This document shows positions 1-11,442 of a stretch of DNA of 64,000 nt, one piece after another; the stretch's first letter is position 1, and each line of letters begins with the position of its first letter. The stretch is taken from positions 1,984,001-2,048,000 of the forward strand of contig JAAROD010000004.1 of the NCBI GenBank assembly GCA_012274445.1, read 5' to 3'. Both the position numbers and the translations under genes were made by a program. This DNA comes from Sclerotiophoma versabilis (Eukaryota > Ascomycota > Dothideomycetes > Pleosporales > Didymellaceae). A model generated the notes under the pieces. The model worked only from the letters and a program-made list of their open reading frames with translations, made no database searches and was not told where the DNA came from.

Positions 1-1762
1 TAGCTACCAGCGGCAGGAAGATGTAATATGGCTTGATGCGCCATACAAGGATGGCAATGAGAGTGACAAGAATGGTATCGAAGAGGGTCACAAACATGAC
101 ACAGACGCCGTAGGCGTCTCCAAGTGATGTTGTGTTGTTATAGATCGCTGCGACAAGCACCGCGCCTATCATTAGCAGCCAGTTGACAACAGGAACGTAA
201 AAGTTGCCGTAATAGGTCTTGGAGGTATGCTTAACCTGGATTTGTGGGAAATAAGACAATTTCATAAGCTGGGCGAGGAGCTGAGATGGGTTAGCAAATG
301 AACCAGCAACAGCGTAGCATCAACTTACATGGAAAGTGGCTGTAATGATACATTGCGAGGCGGTCACGGCTGCACAAACAGCAATGATAAAAGAAGGTAT
401 CAGCCATCCAGGTGGTGCACAATTGTAGAACGGATCGACGAAGGCTTCAGGACGCTCGGCAATAAAAGCTGCTTGGCCAATGTACGTCAAGAGTAGACTT
501 GGGTACACAAACCCAATCCAGCTGACTTGGATGGCTTGTCGACTAAAAGCACCAATGCCGGCGAACAAAACTTCAACACCGGTAAAGCATAAAAGGATGC
601 CACCAAGACTGCGCCATCCACTGTGCTTGTTGCGTATAAGGTAGTCGAATGCATAATACGGGTTGAACGCCTGTAGCATGCCATGGTCATGTCTGGGAAG
701 GTCAGCGTGGTCCATACCAACAGTATTACAACGAAACATACCTGGCCAGGTTGTACATTCCAAAAGCGGAGTTGAGCGCCAGCCAAATAATGACAATGGG
801 GGAGAAAGCTTTTGAGAAGCGATTGATGCCGAAAGGTTGGGCGAGGAACAATAACACTAGGATAGTGCAAGTCACACCAATGATTGTGGACTGGGAGATA
901 TTCCTGTTGATCTCATTCAAGCCCTGCACCGCACCAAGGACTGATTGTGCTGGGGTCAAGACTCCGTCGGCAATCGCCATAGACACAGCAAAGACTCCTA
1001 TGGCCTGTAGAAGGTATCGGAAGAATGTGGTTTTCTCGATCGTCGAGCGAACATGCTTTTGTGATCGACTGGTATTAAAATGTGTTAGCGATAATCCATA
1101 CACTAGGACGGGAGATGTACCTGAACAACACCCTTGATTTGCGTGATCTTGTTGCGTCGCGAGGATCGCTATTTGAAATGTTGGCCTGCTCCTGTGAGTT
1201 TTGGATCAAACAGGGTTGTGTCACGGCCCATCCCACTTACATATCGAGAAAGTAACGAGTACGTGCTGAAAGTGCCGCCTTCGCCGTCATTGTCGGCTCG
1301 CAATATGATGAGAACATATTTGAGAGTGACTATGACTGTGAGAGACCAGATGATCAATGAAAGTGCACCACGGACATCGGCACGACTAGGCGGCGAATAA
1401 AATGTTGACGAAAACACGTAAAGAGGTGAGGTTCCGATATCTCCGTAAATCACGCCAACAGACTCGTACGCAAGAAGGAACAACTCGCTTACGCTGAAAG
1501 CCTGCAGAGAGTCAACAGCATATTATCGTTGGACAATGCTGAACCATACCTGCCGACCCTTGTATCCGCCTTCCTCTCGGAGCTGTGGGTCCTCATCCTC
1601 AGCAGTTTCGAATTCTGAAGACTTCTCGATGTCGATTGATGGTCGTCTGGCACCACGTGACCTGGAGCGCTTCCGTAGTGCTGCGCCTTCCCCAGCATCG
1701 ATCGATGCTTTCAACTTCGAGGGCCGTGTTGAAGTGTCTGAGGTTTCATTTGCAGCGGTCAT
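1..1762 (-). CDS. HAK/KUP-type potassium transporter, 3' end beyond window
   Basis: High-affinity K+ uptake permease of the plasma membrane (HAK/KUP/KT family). Six exons can be joined with phases that agree: 1550-1762, 1241-1501, 1121-1191, 742-1068, 329-692 and 1-280 (continuing off the left edge). Introns have canonical GT..AG ends. The family signature GVIYGDIGTSPLYVF lies just after intron 1, followed by EGGTFSTYSLLSRY; exon 4 has the conserved DGVLTPAQSVLGA segment, exon 5 NPYYAFDYLIRNK and GGILLCFTGVE, and exon 6 VNWLLMIGAV. Several hydrophobic membrane spans are visible. About 347 residues are present; family members are usually near 750-850, so roughly half is missing on the left. 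The start is the ATG at 1762-1760 (MTAANETSDTS), giving a short polar cytosolic N-terminus. Family assignment is firm; transport direction and affinity are inferred from the family. Confidence 0.93.
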
Positions 1763-3022
1763 CGCCACAGGTAGTGATGCGGCTGGTGCCCTGGGGCAGA
1801 GGCTGCGAACAGCGTTGGGTCTGATGCCGGGTAGGTGAGCGGCCCGTAGTCAATAAACGAAGTTCCACGCGGTCACACAATCACATGGGCAGGAAGCAGA
1901 GACCACCTCGTGGTTGGTCTTTTCGAGAGCCGGGTCATCGGTCGACCCATTTTTCCACGTGTTGTGTAGAAAGGATGAACGTCTCTTCGCAGGAGGGGGT
2001 GGCTTAGAGGGGCGAATGCTGAATCCGGTTGGCCTCGGGCTGTCTAGCGCCTTGAAGAACGCCATCTCCGTTTTTCTGCAGAAGTGTGCGGCCATAGCGC
2101 GGTTACCCGGGATTTAACACGACTGTTACTGGTGTGCTTGTTGATGGTTGCTGGACAATGCATGATGAGATACAAGGCTATAGATGAACAGTGCACAACG
2201 TGGTGAACGGGTGCCGATGATAGGCGTGTTGATGCGATAGGTGACGATAACTCTGCATGCCAGTATTGCGACATCTTCAAGTTAGAAAATTTACATGATC
2301 CTTCACCATGGAATGGAGGCAGCGGTGAGCGCGGGATGCGGGTGAATCGTGAAGCTTAATGCAGGGCGAACGTTCGGTACGGGACATGTGGGGTTTTGGT
2401 GCGCTAGTGCGCCGGTCAAGGAAGCACCACCGAGTCTTGGAAAGTCCGACTGCAATCCAGAACGGGTGTCTAAGACAGTCAGCAGCTGCCTTAAAGACAT
2501 GACATTCACTGGATGGGGCTCATCTCTCATGTCGCTTCTATTGCAGAGATTTGAACGTGAAGTGTAAAAAAAAAGTCATCGGTAGCCACAGCAGTACCCG
2601 CGAGATTTACAGAGCGGCTACTGGAACCTTAGAGACTTCCAATGTCTGTTGTTGTGGAACCTGTTCTGTTGTTGATGCTACCATACGCACATACTGCCCT
2701 CCAAAATCAGCGCCATGCTACTCAAAGAGAACAAGCTCCTCCTTGCTTCTTAGGAGACAACACTGACATCTTATAGAGTGGGTTTGTATGTCTGGCATCA
2801 ATCGATACACACTGTGATGGGCATGTGAAGTTGCGACACAGTTGCTAAATCATTGCGTTATGTGTTCATTCGTTTGAATACTATAGTACGGGAATGGGGT
2901 GGGGTATATATCCATAACAATTTGACCAACGCCACGCTGAAAACAATTAACTCTGGTAACGATCTATTTCGACATCACACTCGTCGAAGACAGCGGTCAC
3001 CATTTTCGTTTTATAGGATGAC
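1763..3022. other. Intergenic, HAK 5' side to MARVEL gene 3' side
   Basis: No coding exon is convincing here. The stretch must contain the promoter and 5' UTR of the HAK transporter and the 3' UTR of the MARVEL gene. Open frames are short, lack ATG starts or overlap on both strands. Confidence 0.5.
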
Positions 3023-3599
3023 TTAAACACCGGCCATGTCTGGAGGGGGAGCGGTGTTGTTGCGAGACGTGTTGCGAATGTGGAGAGCAGAGAGTACAGT
3101 GGTAGCGAGGAAGAGCAGCCTGTGACATGTTAAAAATTGTCCACCTTCGCCTTTCGTGTTGTAAAACTAACCAGAGGAAGGCTCCGAACACAATAGCGGC
3201 AATACCGGTGTTGTGAACGGTGCCGTGACCGCTCCAGCCCCAGTAAATGTCGCGCCACAGCACAGCCACAGCGATGAAGGCCGCAAACCAGAAGAGCATG
3301 GTTAGGAATTCAACAGCCGCAATGGCGAACTTGTGGGCAGCGCGGGGGAAGCGCGTTGGTGCGAGAGTCAGGTATGCGACTGCGAGAAGAGTCCATATCG
3401 AGGTGAAGAGCATGAAGTTAAGACTGTGAGGAGACCAGCTAGCCCAGGGATTGGTGTATTGGTCGACGACTAGGAACGCATTAGCTATTGATGACTATAC
3501 AGTTGACCAGTACGTACGGTAAGCCGTGAGACCCAACACAATGATAGCGAAGAGTAGCTGGACACCGCGAATGCCCAGGACGATAGCCGGAGCGACCAT
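3023..3599 (-). CDS. MARVEL-domain four-helix membrane protein
   Basis: Three exons (3518-3599, 3172-3469, 3023-3119) join in phase to 158 codons. The ATG at 3599 gives MVAPAIVLGIRGVQLLFAII, the start of the first membrane span. Further hydrophobic segments (FTSIWTLLAVAYLTLAP, AAVEFLTMLFWFAAFIAVAVL, TGIAAIVFGAFLWLLFLATT) give four spans in all, and the short polar tail ends near DMAGV. This layout and the WFAAFIA(V/L)A third span are typical of fungal MARVEL proteins (Nce102-like group), which sit in plasma-membrane or vesicle microdomains. The precise role is not shown by the sequence. Intron donors are GTACGT and GTTAGT; acceptors are CTAG and ACAG. Confidence 0.85.
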
Positions 3600-5962
3600 T
3601 TTGCTGTTGTTGTTCTTATTGCTGCTTTTGCCGTGCAGAATTTTGGTAGGATCTGTTGGAGATCTGCTGCTTTTTGACGAAGATGTGCTGGTGGGAGAGG
3701 TTGGACTGAATGTGAAGTTTGCTGTTCATCACGCGCTCTTTATTATACGTGAAACCTGAGCGATGATGACAGCCACGGCCAGGGAGGTCTTGTTTTCGCA
3801 GGATCGACGTGGCTTTGGTATGACGTATATGGTCACGCTCGCTTTTGATTGGCTACGTCTAGTCGCTGATGCTTAGTGCTATGCCGACTATACCGAAAAC
3901 GCGCCGTTAGTGTGTCGCGTCAAAGATCCGCCTTGTCAAAGCTCTTTGTTTCGTTTTGCTTTGACAGTGAACGTCACGGTCTGAATCACTTGCTTTGTGC
4001 TTACTCGTCTTTGACTGAAACCGGAGACTTTTCCTACCCTCAACGGTCGCCCTGCTTCGAAGCTTCTTTCTCCTGGCTGAGGTCGCGGAATTTGGCAATA
4101 CGGCATTGTGGCGGTGCGCGCTGGCGCGGTTTTGTACCGCCTCAATTCTAACGCGGCTCCAAGGAATGTCGGTAAGCACGGCAGACAACACTAGCCACTC
4201 ATGTCATTCTTCAATGATCTCAGTGCCTGCACCCGCCTTCTTTTGTCTTCGAGTCTATCAGCCCTCAAGCAGACCTACGTACGTATCGTGCGATCGAAAT
4301 TCTTCTAGCGGCGGGTGTATTCTTACGGATGTATGGCGGTCTCTGACCACTTCTCTCCGTCCCTTCGAAAACAAAGTCAGTCTTTGCGCTCCAGATGTCT
4401 TAGAACTGAAGGTTGGATGTAGCGAGCTTGTCGGCGTTTTCACAGTCTGCACATCGCGCGGTATTTCGTGTTCTGTATTCCTGTCCATCAGCCAGGTAAG
4501 TGGATGGACAATTGTGGACACACGAGAGGATCGAAGCTGCCTCCTCTTGCGCTCCGGTTTTTCGGTTTTTCTTTCTCTTCTTCCTGTCGCTGCTCTTCCT
4601 TACTATCATCTTTCGAGCATCTCAAGTATTTGCTTTCAGGTCAGTATCCGCAGTCTGTTGTTTGGGCGGTGTCACCGATCATTTGCAGTGCTCAGGATTT
4701 TTCTGTTTGCGCCTTTTTTCGTAATGTCGGGAAACTGAACCTTCGATCGCTCTTATTAATTCTTCGACATGTTCGATCAGACAAATACTCATTCATTGCA
4801 TCCGTAACCGGACATGGTTGAGTAAGAACATTACATGTCGATGAAATCAGAGTTAAATAGTGTTGGGTTACGGGCTACCTCCGACACCACGGAAAACTTG
4901 CCGAGTATCGGCTCATATAAGGAAGTCAAGAGGCAGGATTGCTTGGACATATGTATGCGGACAGCAGTCGCGCAATAGCCGTACTAGCAGATTCAAGTGA
5001 CAAGAGCGAACGATTCTTTACCGATTGTTACTGAATGTTGGCCGGAATGGAGAGGTCATCGTCTAAGCCAAGCCGGCTGAACCCCAACGCTACCGTCCCC
5101 GCGTCTCCAACTCCACAAAATCTTATTGTTACTGTAGCTGACGGCCCGTCAATCCTGTACACTTCATCCTTACTAAGACGAAATTGGTTGTCGAGAGCCC
5201 GCATTCGAAGGTGCTTATTGTTGTTATCACTGGCAGTGTTTTCTTCGTGAAGCACAATGACGACAGAGTGTTCGTGCTGCGTTGTCGAGGTCTTTACAAC
5301 TCATACGAAGGAGCGAAATCTGGTACTAAAGCCAGCGCAACCTATCATGTATCACCTATCCTTTCTGGGTTTGATACCATAATCTTCCCATGGATCATCG
5401 AACTCAAAATACAACAGAGCCGCAACATCCTACCCAACCTAACGTGCCACGTGCGGCTATCGCCAATACAAGCCTTCAAATTTTGTCATACCAGGTTTGG
5501 CGGAAGGAGAATGCTGACTGCAGATAGTCATGATTTGCCCACCTGCATGTAATCCGTCTTGGGCTGCCAATCAAGACGCAACATCACACTGCAACATGCA
5601 ACATCATACGGTTCATAAGAACCAGGGCGGGATAGATTAGGCTTTACGTATTCTTGTTTCAGGTCTCTCGGGCACTTTTGGGCGATCATCGGTAGGTGTT
5701 TGGCCCCACGATTGGATGATTCAACGACCAATTTACCCGGTGCGGAGGATCAGCCTGAGATGCCCAGACGCTTAACCCTTGCCAGATGTTGTTTCGGTAT
5801 TGCGGGTGCAATTCTCCGCCTCTGCTCACGCAGACAATGGGTAACCTTGGGAAAAGCCGAAATATGGGGTGTGCTATCCTTGGCGGGGATAGTGTATAAG
5901 GACGGGCCCCATGCTTTTGCAGGTGTCCGCCAGTGTCGCCCGGACCTTGCTTCCTTGACATC
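3600..5962. other. Long intergenic spacer (2.4 kb)
   Basis: No gene can be supported. The pyrimidine-rich stretch near 4555-4610 resembles a fungal 5' leader but no coding exon follows it. Several open frames of 70-210 codons occur on both strands with no domain, no credible start and mutual overlap. The right end (about 5700-5962) serves as promoter of the sugar transporter. Confidence 0.45.
5742..5900 (+). promoter_or_regulatory. Putative promoter motifs of the sugar transporter
   Basis: A TATA-like TATAAG lies at 5895-5900, 63 bp before the ATG at 5963. Two matches to the CreA/Mig1 carbon-repression consensus SYGGRG lie upstream: GCGGAG at 5742-5747 and GCGGGG at 5883-5888. The consensus is short and would be met often by chance, so CreA control is only a suggestion that fits a sugar permease. 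Confidence 0.3.
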
Positions 5963-7811
5963 ATGGCTATCATCAAGGCTCAAGATGGTACCTCTGATCC
6001 CATCATCACGCGCATGGTCGCTGAGGATAAGGTGCTTTCCTCACCTGTGATCGTACTTCGTTGCGCTAATAAAGCCCAAGGTACCATGGTACAAGAAACC
6101 AAACCTTCGTTTCATGTACCTCTGGCTCTTCCTATGCTGCATGGGTGTGGAGATGACATCTGGGTTTGACTCACAACTGATTGGCACACTGCAATTCTCG
6201 CAACCATTCAACAAATGTAGCTCGCCTGACCTCCAAGCTCAGAGCACGTATTGACTTGGACAGACTTTGGCAATGGTCACCAGACCCTCAATAGCAAGAA
6301 CCAGCTACAGTGGGACATCGAACCGGGCATTCTTGGCTTCATCAACTCGTGCTATCAGCTTGGATCTATTCTCGCAGTCCCTATCGCGCCATGGGTCGCC
6401 CAGAAGTACGGAAGACGCTGGTCTATCATGATCGGCTCTATCACTATGGTCGTTGGAGCGTTGCTTCAAGGTTTCGCTCAACACGGTAAGCGCACAGTAA
6501 CAGTTCTCCAGAAGGGCTGATTCATGTACTGACTGAGTAAACAGTCGGCATGTACATCATTGCGCGTATGCTTCTCGGTGTCGGTATTCTCTTCGCCATC
6601 ATCTCAGGATCCTCACTCATCGGTGAACTCGGTCACCCCAAAGAGCGTGCAACCCTGACTTCGCTCTTCAATGCCTCGTACTTCATCGGATCGATTCTCG
6701 CTGCAGCCATCGCGATCCGTACTACTGGCATCAAGGGAGACTGGAGCTGGCGTCTTCCATCTCTGCTACAGATCTGTCCCTCGCTGCTCCAGATCTGCAC
6801 CGTCTTTCTCCTCCCAGAAAGTCCAAGATGGCTGATTAGCAAAGACCGCGACGATGAAGCCTTTGCCATATTGACCAAATACCACGCCGAAGGCGATGTC
6901 GACTCCATTCTCGTCAAAGCAGAAATGGCCCAAATCCGTTCAACCATCAAGATTGAAATGGAAAATTCCAATCAAAGCTGGCTCGATCTCTTCAAAACCG
7001 CCGGTATGCGACGTCGCGCTCTCATTGCAGGTTTCCTGGGTCTCTTCACCCAAATGAGCGGCAACACACTTCTCTCATACTACCAGAACCTGCTCTTCCA
7101 GCTCATCGGCTACACGACTGACTACGCGAAGACGCGCATCAACATCGCGAACCAGTGCTGGAGTCTGTTCAATGCCATGATCATTGCGGTAGTTGTTACG
7201 CGCTTCCGGCGCCGCTGGATGTTCATGTTGTCAGCCGGCTCGATGATGCTGGTCTTCATGAGCATGACGATTTGCTTCCAGCGCCTCGGCCACGCAAAGG
7301 ATCATGGGTTTACCAACAAATCGGCGCAATACGCAGCGCTGTTCTTTTATTTCGCCTACTCGCCCTGCTACAATATCGGCAACAACTCGCTCACGTACAC
7401 GTACCTGGTCGAGCTATTTCCGTACGCGCAGCGCTCCATGGGCATCGGGTTTGAGCAGATTTTCGGCAAGCTGGGAGGCTTCTTCAGCATTAATGTTAAT
7501 CCGATTGCGATGAAGGCGTTGAACTGGAAGTACTTCGCTATCTACTGCGGATGGATTACGTTCGAGTTCTTGTTCGTGTACTTCATGTACCCGGAGACGT
7601 ACAACCGTACACTGGAAGAACTTGCCTTCTGTAAGTCACATTGTGATCAAGTTTTGGAAGGAAGCTTGCTGACATTACAACAGTGTTCGAAGATAAGGCG
7701 CTCGCAGATGAGGCTGTCAAGGCTGTGGAGAAGCAGGTCAACAACGCGCATGTTGACGGTGAGGAGCATGGTAACAAGACGCATGTCACTACTGTCGAAC
7801 GTGCTCTTTGA
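5963..7811 (+). CDS. MFS sugar transporter (lactose-permease/hexose type)
   Basis: Five exons (5963-6031, 6081-6216, 6264-6485, 6545-7630, 7684-7811) join in phase to 546 residues, normal for the sugar porter family of the major facilitator superfamily. Visible motifs: SGFDSQLIG in TM1, the loop 2 motif YGRRWSIMIG, PESPRWL near residue 233 at the central loop, and PETYNRTLEELAFLFE after TM12. That PETYxRTLEEL variant is typical of the fungal lactose permease/Lac12-like group rather than Glut-type PETKG. About twelve hydrophobic spans are present. The first donor is GTGCTT, weaker than usual, but it is the only one keeping the conserved KVPWYKK segment in frame. The substrate cannot be told from the sequence. 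It converges on the coiled-coil gene, with 189 bp between stop codons. Confidence 0.93.
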
Positions 7812-8000
7812 GTGGCGATATCTTCATGTTGCTTGTTGATAGTTTTATATGCGAAACTAGTCTGCAGTACGCTGTACATGTTCAGATCAACCTATATTGC
7901 ATGTGCAGGACGCAGGGCGGATCTAGGCTCCCCGAATCAAAATAAGATTCTCACAGCCGGTGCATTGTCAAGTCGCATATTTGTTGTTGCCCATCCTTCC

Positions 8001-10871
8001 CTACGCTTTCTTCGAATCCACTGGTATGGCTGTGCTTGAGGTCTTTCCCGAAGTTTTTGGGGTAGTGGAGACGCCACCATCGCTGTTGTGGCTTATTGAG
8101 GAGCTCGGGGAGCTCGGAATACGTTCTGTATCCTTCAGCTGGGTTTTAGGCGCAGCTGCGCTTCTACATGTAGGTACTACTGCCGGATTTGAAGCTGTCG
8201 CAGTCTGCGCAGAAGCTTTAGGTGCTGGAGCAAGCTGACTACTAGCGGGTCTACCTCCGGTTGAAGCTGCGGTAATGGGGCAAACTTTAGCGTTGCTATT
8301 ATTGTACCGTCTCTTTTCAAGGTTACCTGCAGTATGTGTGGAAGAGATGGGCGTCGTAGCTGCAGCTGCAGTCATACCCAACATAACGGTTGCCGCTTCC
8401 GAACTCTTTGCTGGTGCTGTCGAAACGGTAGCAACTGCACCTAACATGCCGGATGTTACATCTGAGCTTCCGAAATCGATAGGCTTAACCTCTGTCTTGC
8501 TTGGGTCAGAATTTATAGTTGCCAATATTGACGAAGACGTTGAGTTGAACCCGCCGTTGCTGCTGTAGGAGCTCGTCGATGGGTTTTTAGGAGCTATGGC
8601 AGCTGATGCAGTAGGTAGCACGGCTATCGTAGTAGCTGTGAACGGTGTTGCAGGAGCAATAGCTAGTGCGGCCGGTGTAGCCAATGCTGCATCGGAGCCA
8701 CCGGAGCCGCTTGACTCTCTTCTTGTCGAGTTTGGTCCTGAAGCTGTAGTCGCCAGCGGAGCAGATCGAGCGGCTGATGCGATTTTCACATTGTGTGTGG
8801 GAGAATTTAAATGAAGTTCTGACTGAAGATATGATGCTGGTAGCAGAGCTGGGAATGGCACAGCTGTCGAAGCCGATGTCCCAAATGTTGCAGCCCACTG
8901 CTTGACTGCAGGGTAGGCGACTGTGAGTTCTTTAACGAACACCTTCAGGAACCCGTAGAAGTGATTCCCAAAAGCCTCTATCTCGTACTCGGCTCGACGG
9001 ATCTCCATAGCTGTGCTGAGACCACTGTCGTTCTGGCCGGCCTTGACTTTCACTGATGACCTGTTAGCGGAAGATAGTTGGAGGCGTTTATCGCATACTC
9101 TAAGAATCATCTTGCATCATCCGGGAAAAGTATCCGTCACAATCAAACCTGTTATTTCCAAGCCTGCGACCGATGCTGACCCAGTTATCGTTTGAATCTC
9201 CAATAATTAGATAGGTTTGTGTCCACTCCTTCTTAGTCTTGTCGACCTCTGCACGGGCGCTCTTGAGGGATCTCGTCGTGCTGCTCAGATGAATTTTGAG
9301 ACGGTTTAGTTCTTCAGCATGTTCTTTGGACTTTGAAGCGATTTTTCTCTGCAAAGCTGAGGCCTCCTCGATGTTTGGTGCGTTTTTCGAGAGCGCCTCG
9401 AGCTTTTTACTGTAATGTGTAGACCGGTCGATGGCTTGTTTGCGAAGGTTCTCAATCTCAGCGTCCTTCTCGGCTGTGATATCGGTGATCTGGGTCTCAA
9501 GGGTTCTGGTCTCCTGATCCTTCATGGCTTTAAGATTGTCCAACTGTTCGCGAATAGTCACGTTTTCGGCATCTTTGGTTTTGAGTGCTTTTTTATGGGC
9601 GTCTCTTTCTCGGAGGCTTTCTTTGTTGAACTTTTGCAACAGACCTTCGACTATCTGCTCTCGTATCTCATGTTCGCGTTTTTGAAGCTGAGCCAATTCT
9701 TCTGTAGCCTTACTGTTAGTAAAATTCAAAAAATTCAGATTGGGAAAACAAAATACCTTTGTGTTGCAATCTCTCATCCAAACAGCTTTGCAACTCTGCG
9801 TGGAGGGACTTCCTCGTTTCCTCCATTCTGCGTGCTGCTTCCTCCAAGACCGTCGCCTTGGCCTCAAGTTTTTCAATCTGCTGCCGCAAACTAGCTTCAC
9901 CTGCACGCTCTGCTTCAAGGTCCATTTGGTACCTTTCGGCATCTTTGAGTGTCTTGCTGAACTCCTCATTGAGCTGCTTGCATTGCTTGTTGTTCAGATC
10001 GAGCTCCTGTTGTCGCTTGAAGTTCTTACTGCTCGTGCCCTCAAGGCTTGCCCAGTGTCCTTCAAGTTCCTCCATGACGGTGATGAGCTGACTCTGCAGT
10101 TTGATGTGTTTCTTGTTGCTCGTGAGGTGCTTTTGGTGAAGTTGCTTGAGTTGAGCGTCAATATCTTTGAATTGCAGGTGTTGCTTTATATTCGAACGGA
10201 GTTCTGCAGGCACCTTCCCCCAAAGTACGACGAGAAGATGGAGGAAACCAATGAGTGTATTGTTATCAGTTGCAATTTCCCTGGTAGTATCGATGTACTG
10301 AGTAGCATTGTGTTTGTGAACGTCAATGCGACCCTTTGCGCACTTCAGCTGGCGCCTGAGAAAAGTTCGTGCTCCTATGGCTTGGAAGTTTCCTCAGGTC
10401 GCCTTGGCCGGCCGCGTTTGAATTGTGTGCTAGAGTGACTTTCACCAAGTCTTGCAAGCCCACGACGGTCTGCACGGCTGCGGCAATGTTCTCGATGCGT
10501 GATGGCAAAGCCAAGAAACCGTCAACGAAATGTTTTGCAGCTTGGCAGGAGGTGTTGTACACCGTTTTATGCACATGGTGATCGATACGATCGAGAACAT
10601 TGTCTGTGCGGACGATGACGCGAGGAAGTACGTAGCAAAGAGTGGAAGTACTCCAAACCACTTGACCGAGGAAAACCTGTTTAAATCGAATAATGACCAG
10701 TAGCTCGAAGAAGATGTCTTGTAGAATGTTGTTTCGTAAAGAGACCAACAGAACTTTACTGAAGTAAGTATGGAATAATGCGCAGAACGACCCCGAGTAT
10801 GGGAGTAGAAAGGAGAGCACGGCCAATATCGTCAGCCATGCAGTCTGAGAGACCGAGGGTAGCAACTCCAT
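8001..10871 (-). CDS. Large coiled-coil protein with hydrophobic N-terminus, function unknown
   Basis: Four exons (10446-10871, 9757-10348, 9149-9701, 8001-9099) join with all phases consistent to 889 residues. Residues 1-70 are hydrophobic (AWLTILAVLSFLLPY and a second segment with FFELLVII), and LHLLVVLWG follows intron 1. Exons 2-3 are a long heptad-rich coiled coil, roughly residues 195-500, dense in E, K, Q and L. Exon 4 begins VCDKRLQLSS and becomes a low-complexity tail rich in Ala, Ser, Thr and Pro. Intron 2 has a perfect TTTACTAAC branch point; its acceptor must be the second or third AG downstream (GCTACAG at 9702-9708) to keep frame. Intron 1 has a weak donor (GTGAAA) and is the least certain join. 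I do not recognise the family; the layout suggests a membrane-tethered structural or tethering protein. Confidence 0.72.
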
Positions 10872-10979
10872 GACTGTAGAGCGCTGACGGTTCCGTAGTG
10901 AATTTTAGTGTTCAAAAGTATATTAATTGGTGGACGCGTTCGATCATGTGTTCTGTCGGCGTACAAGGGGGGCGATGGC

Positions 10980-11279
10980 TCACGGTGGTTGAATGCGGAA
11001 GGTGATTTTTAGAACTCCAAGATTTGCAGAAGACAGGCCACCGGTTGCAATACTAAGCGAGAGGGAATTAACTCCAGGGGGCTGGATTAATGTGGTTGAC
11101 GAGTGAAGGAACAAAAGAGGGTACTTTGACAAACGGGGCCGGCAATGGCCACATCCACAGGCACCTTCACCTCCACCAGTACCACCCTCTTTAAATTGGA
11201 CAACCAAGTCGTGAGCACTTGTGGTCTTTAGACCTATAAAATCCCTTCTCAAATGTGTAGCAAAACGGTTTATAGTCAT
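10980..11279 (-). CDS. Possible small protein with CxCxxC motif, weak
   Basis: A 99-codon frame with a true ATG (MTINRFATHLRRDF) lies between the coiled-coil gene start and the zinc-finger gene stop. It contains a Gly/Cys patch, GEGACGCGHCRPR, followed by a Ser/Leu-rich half. No domain is recognised. It could be a real small gene, a 3' extension of the zinc-finger transcript or chance. Confidence 0.22.
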   Translation of the reverse strand: MTINRFATHLRRDFIGLKTTSAHDLVVQFKEGGTGGGEGACGCGHCRPRLSKYPLLFLHSSTTLIQPPGVNSLSLSIATGGLSSANLGVLKITFRIQPP

Positions 11280-11442
11280 TAATCGCCTGGCAGGCTGATC
11301 TTTATAGAAGCACTTTTACATAGTGGTGTCAAATTTTGAATCTGGGTTATCCGTGGTCTATGGGGAGGAGCTTCGGCGGCTACAAGGCCACAGTACAAGA
11401 AAAGGTCCTTGAAATCATACATCGTGCGTTGGTCTGCGCGCA

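Noticed and set aside
4106..4738. 210-codon plus-strand frame
   Set aside because: No GT-AG logic, no domain, overlaps antisense frames, and sits in a pyrimidine-rich stretch.
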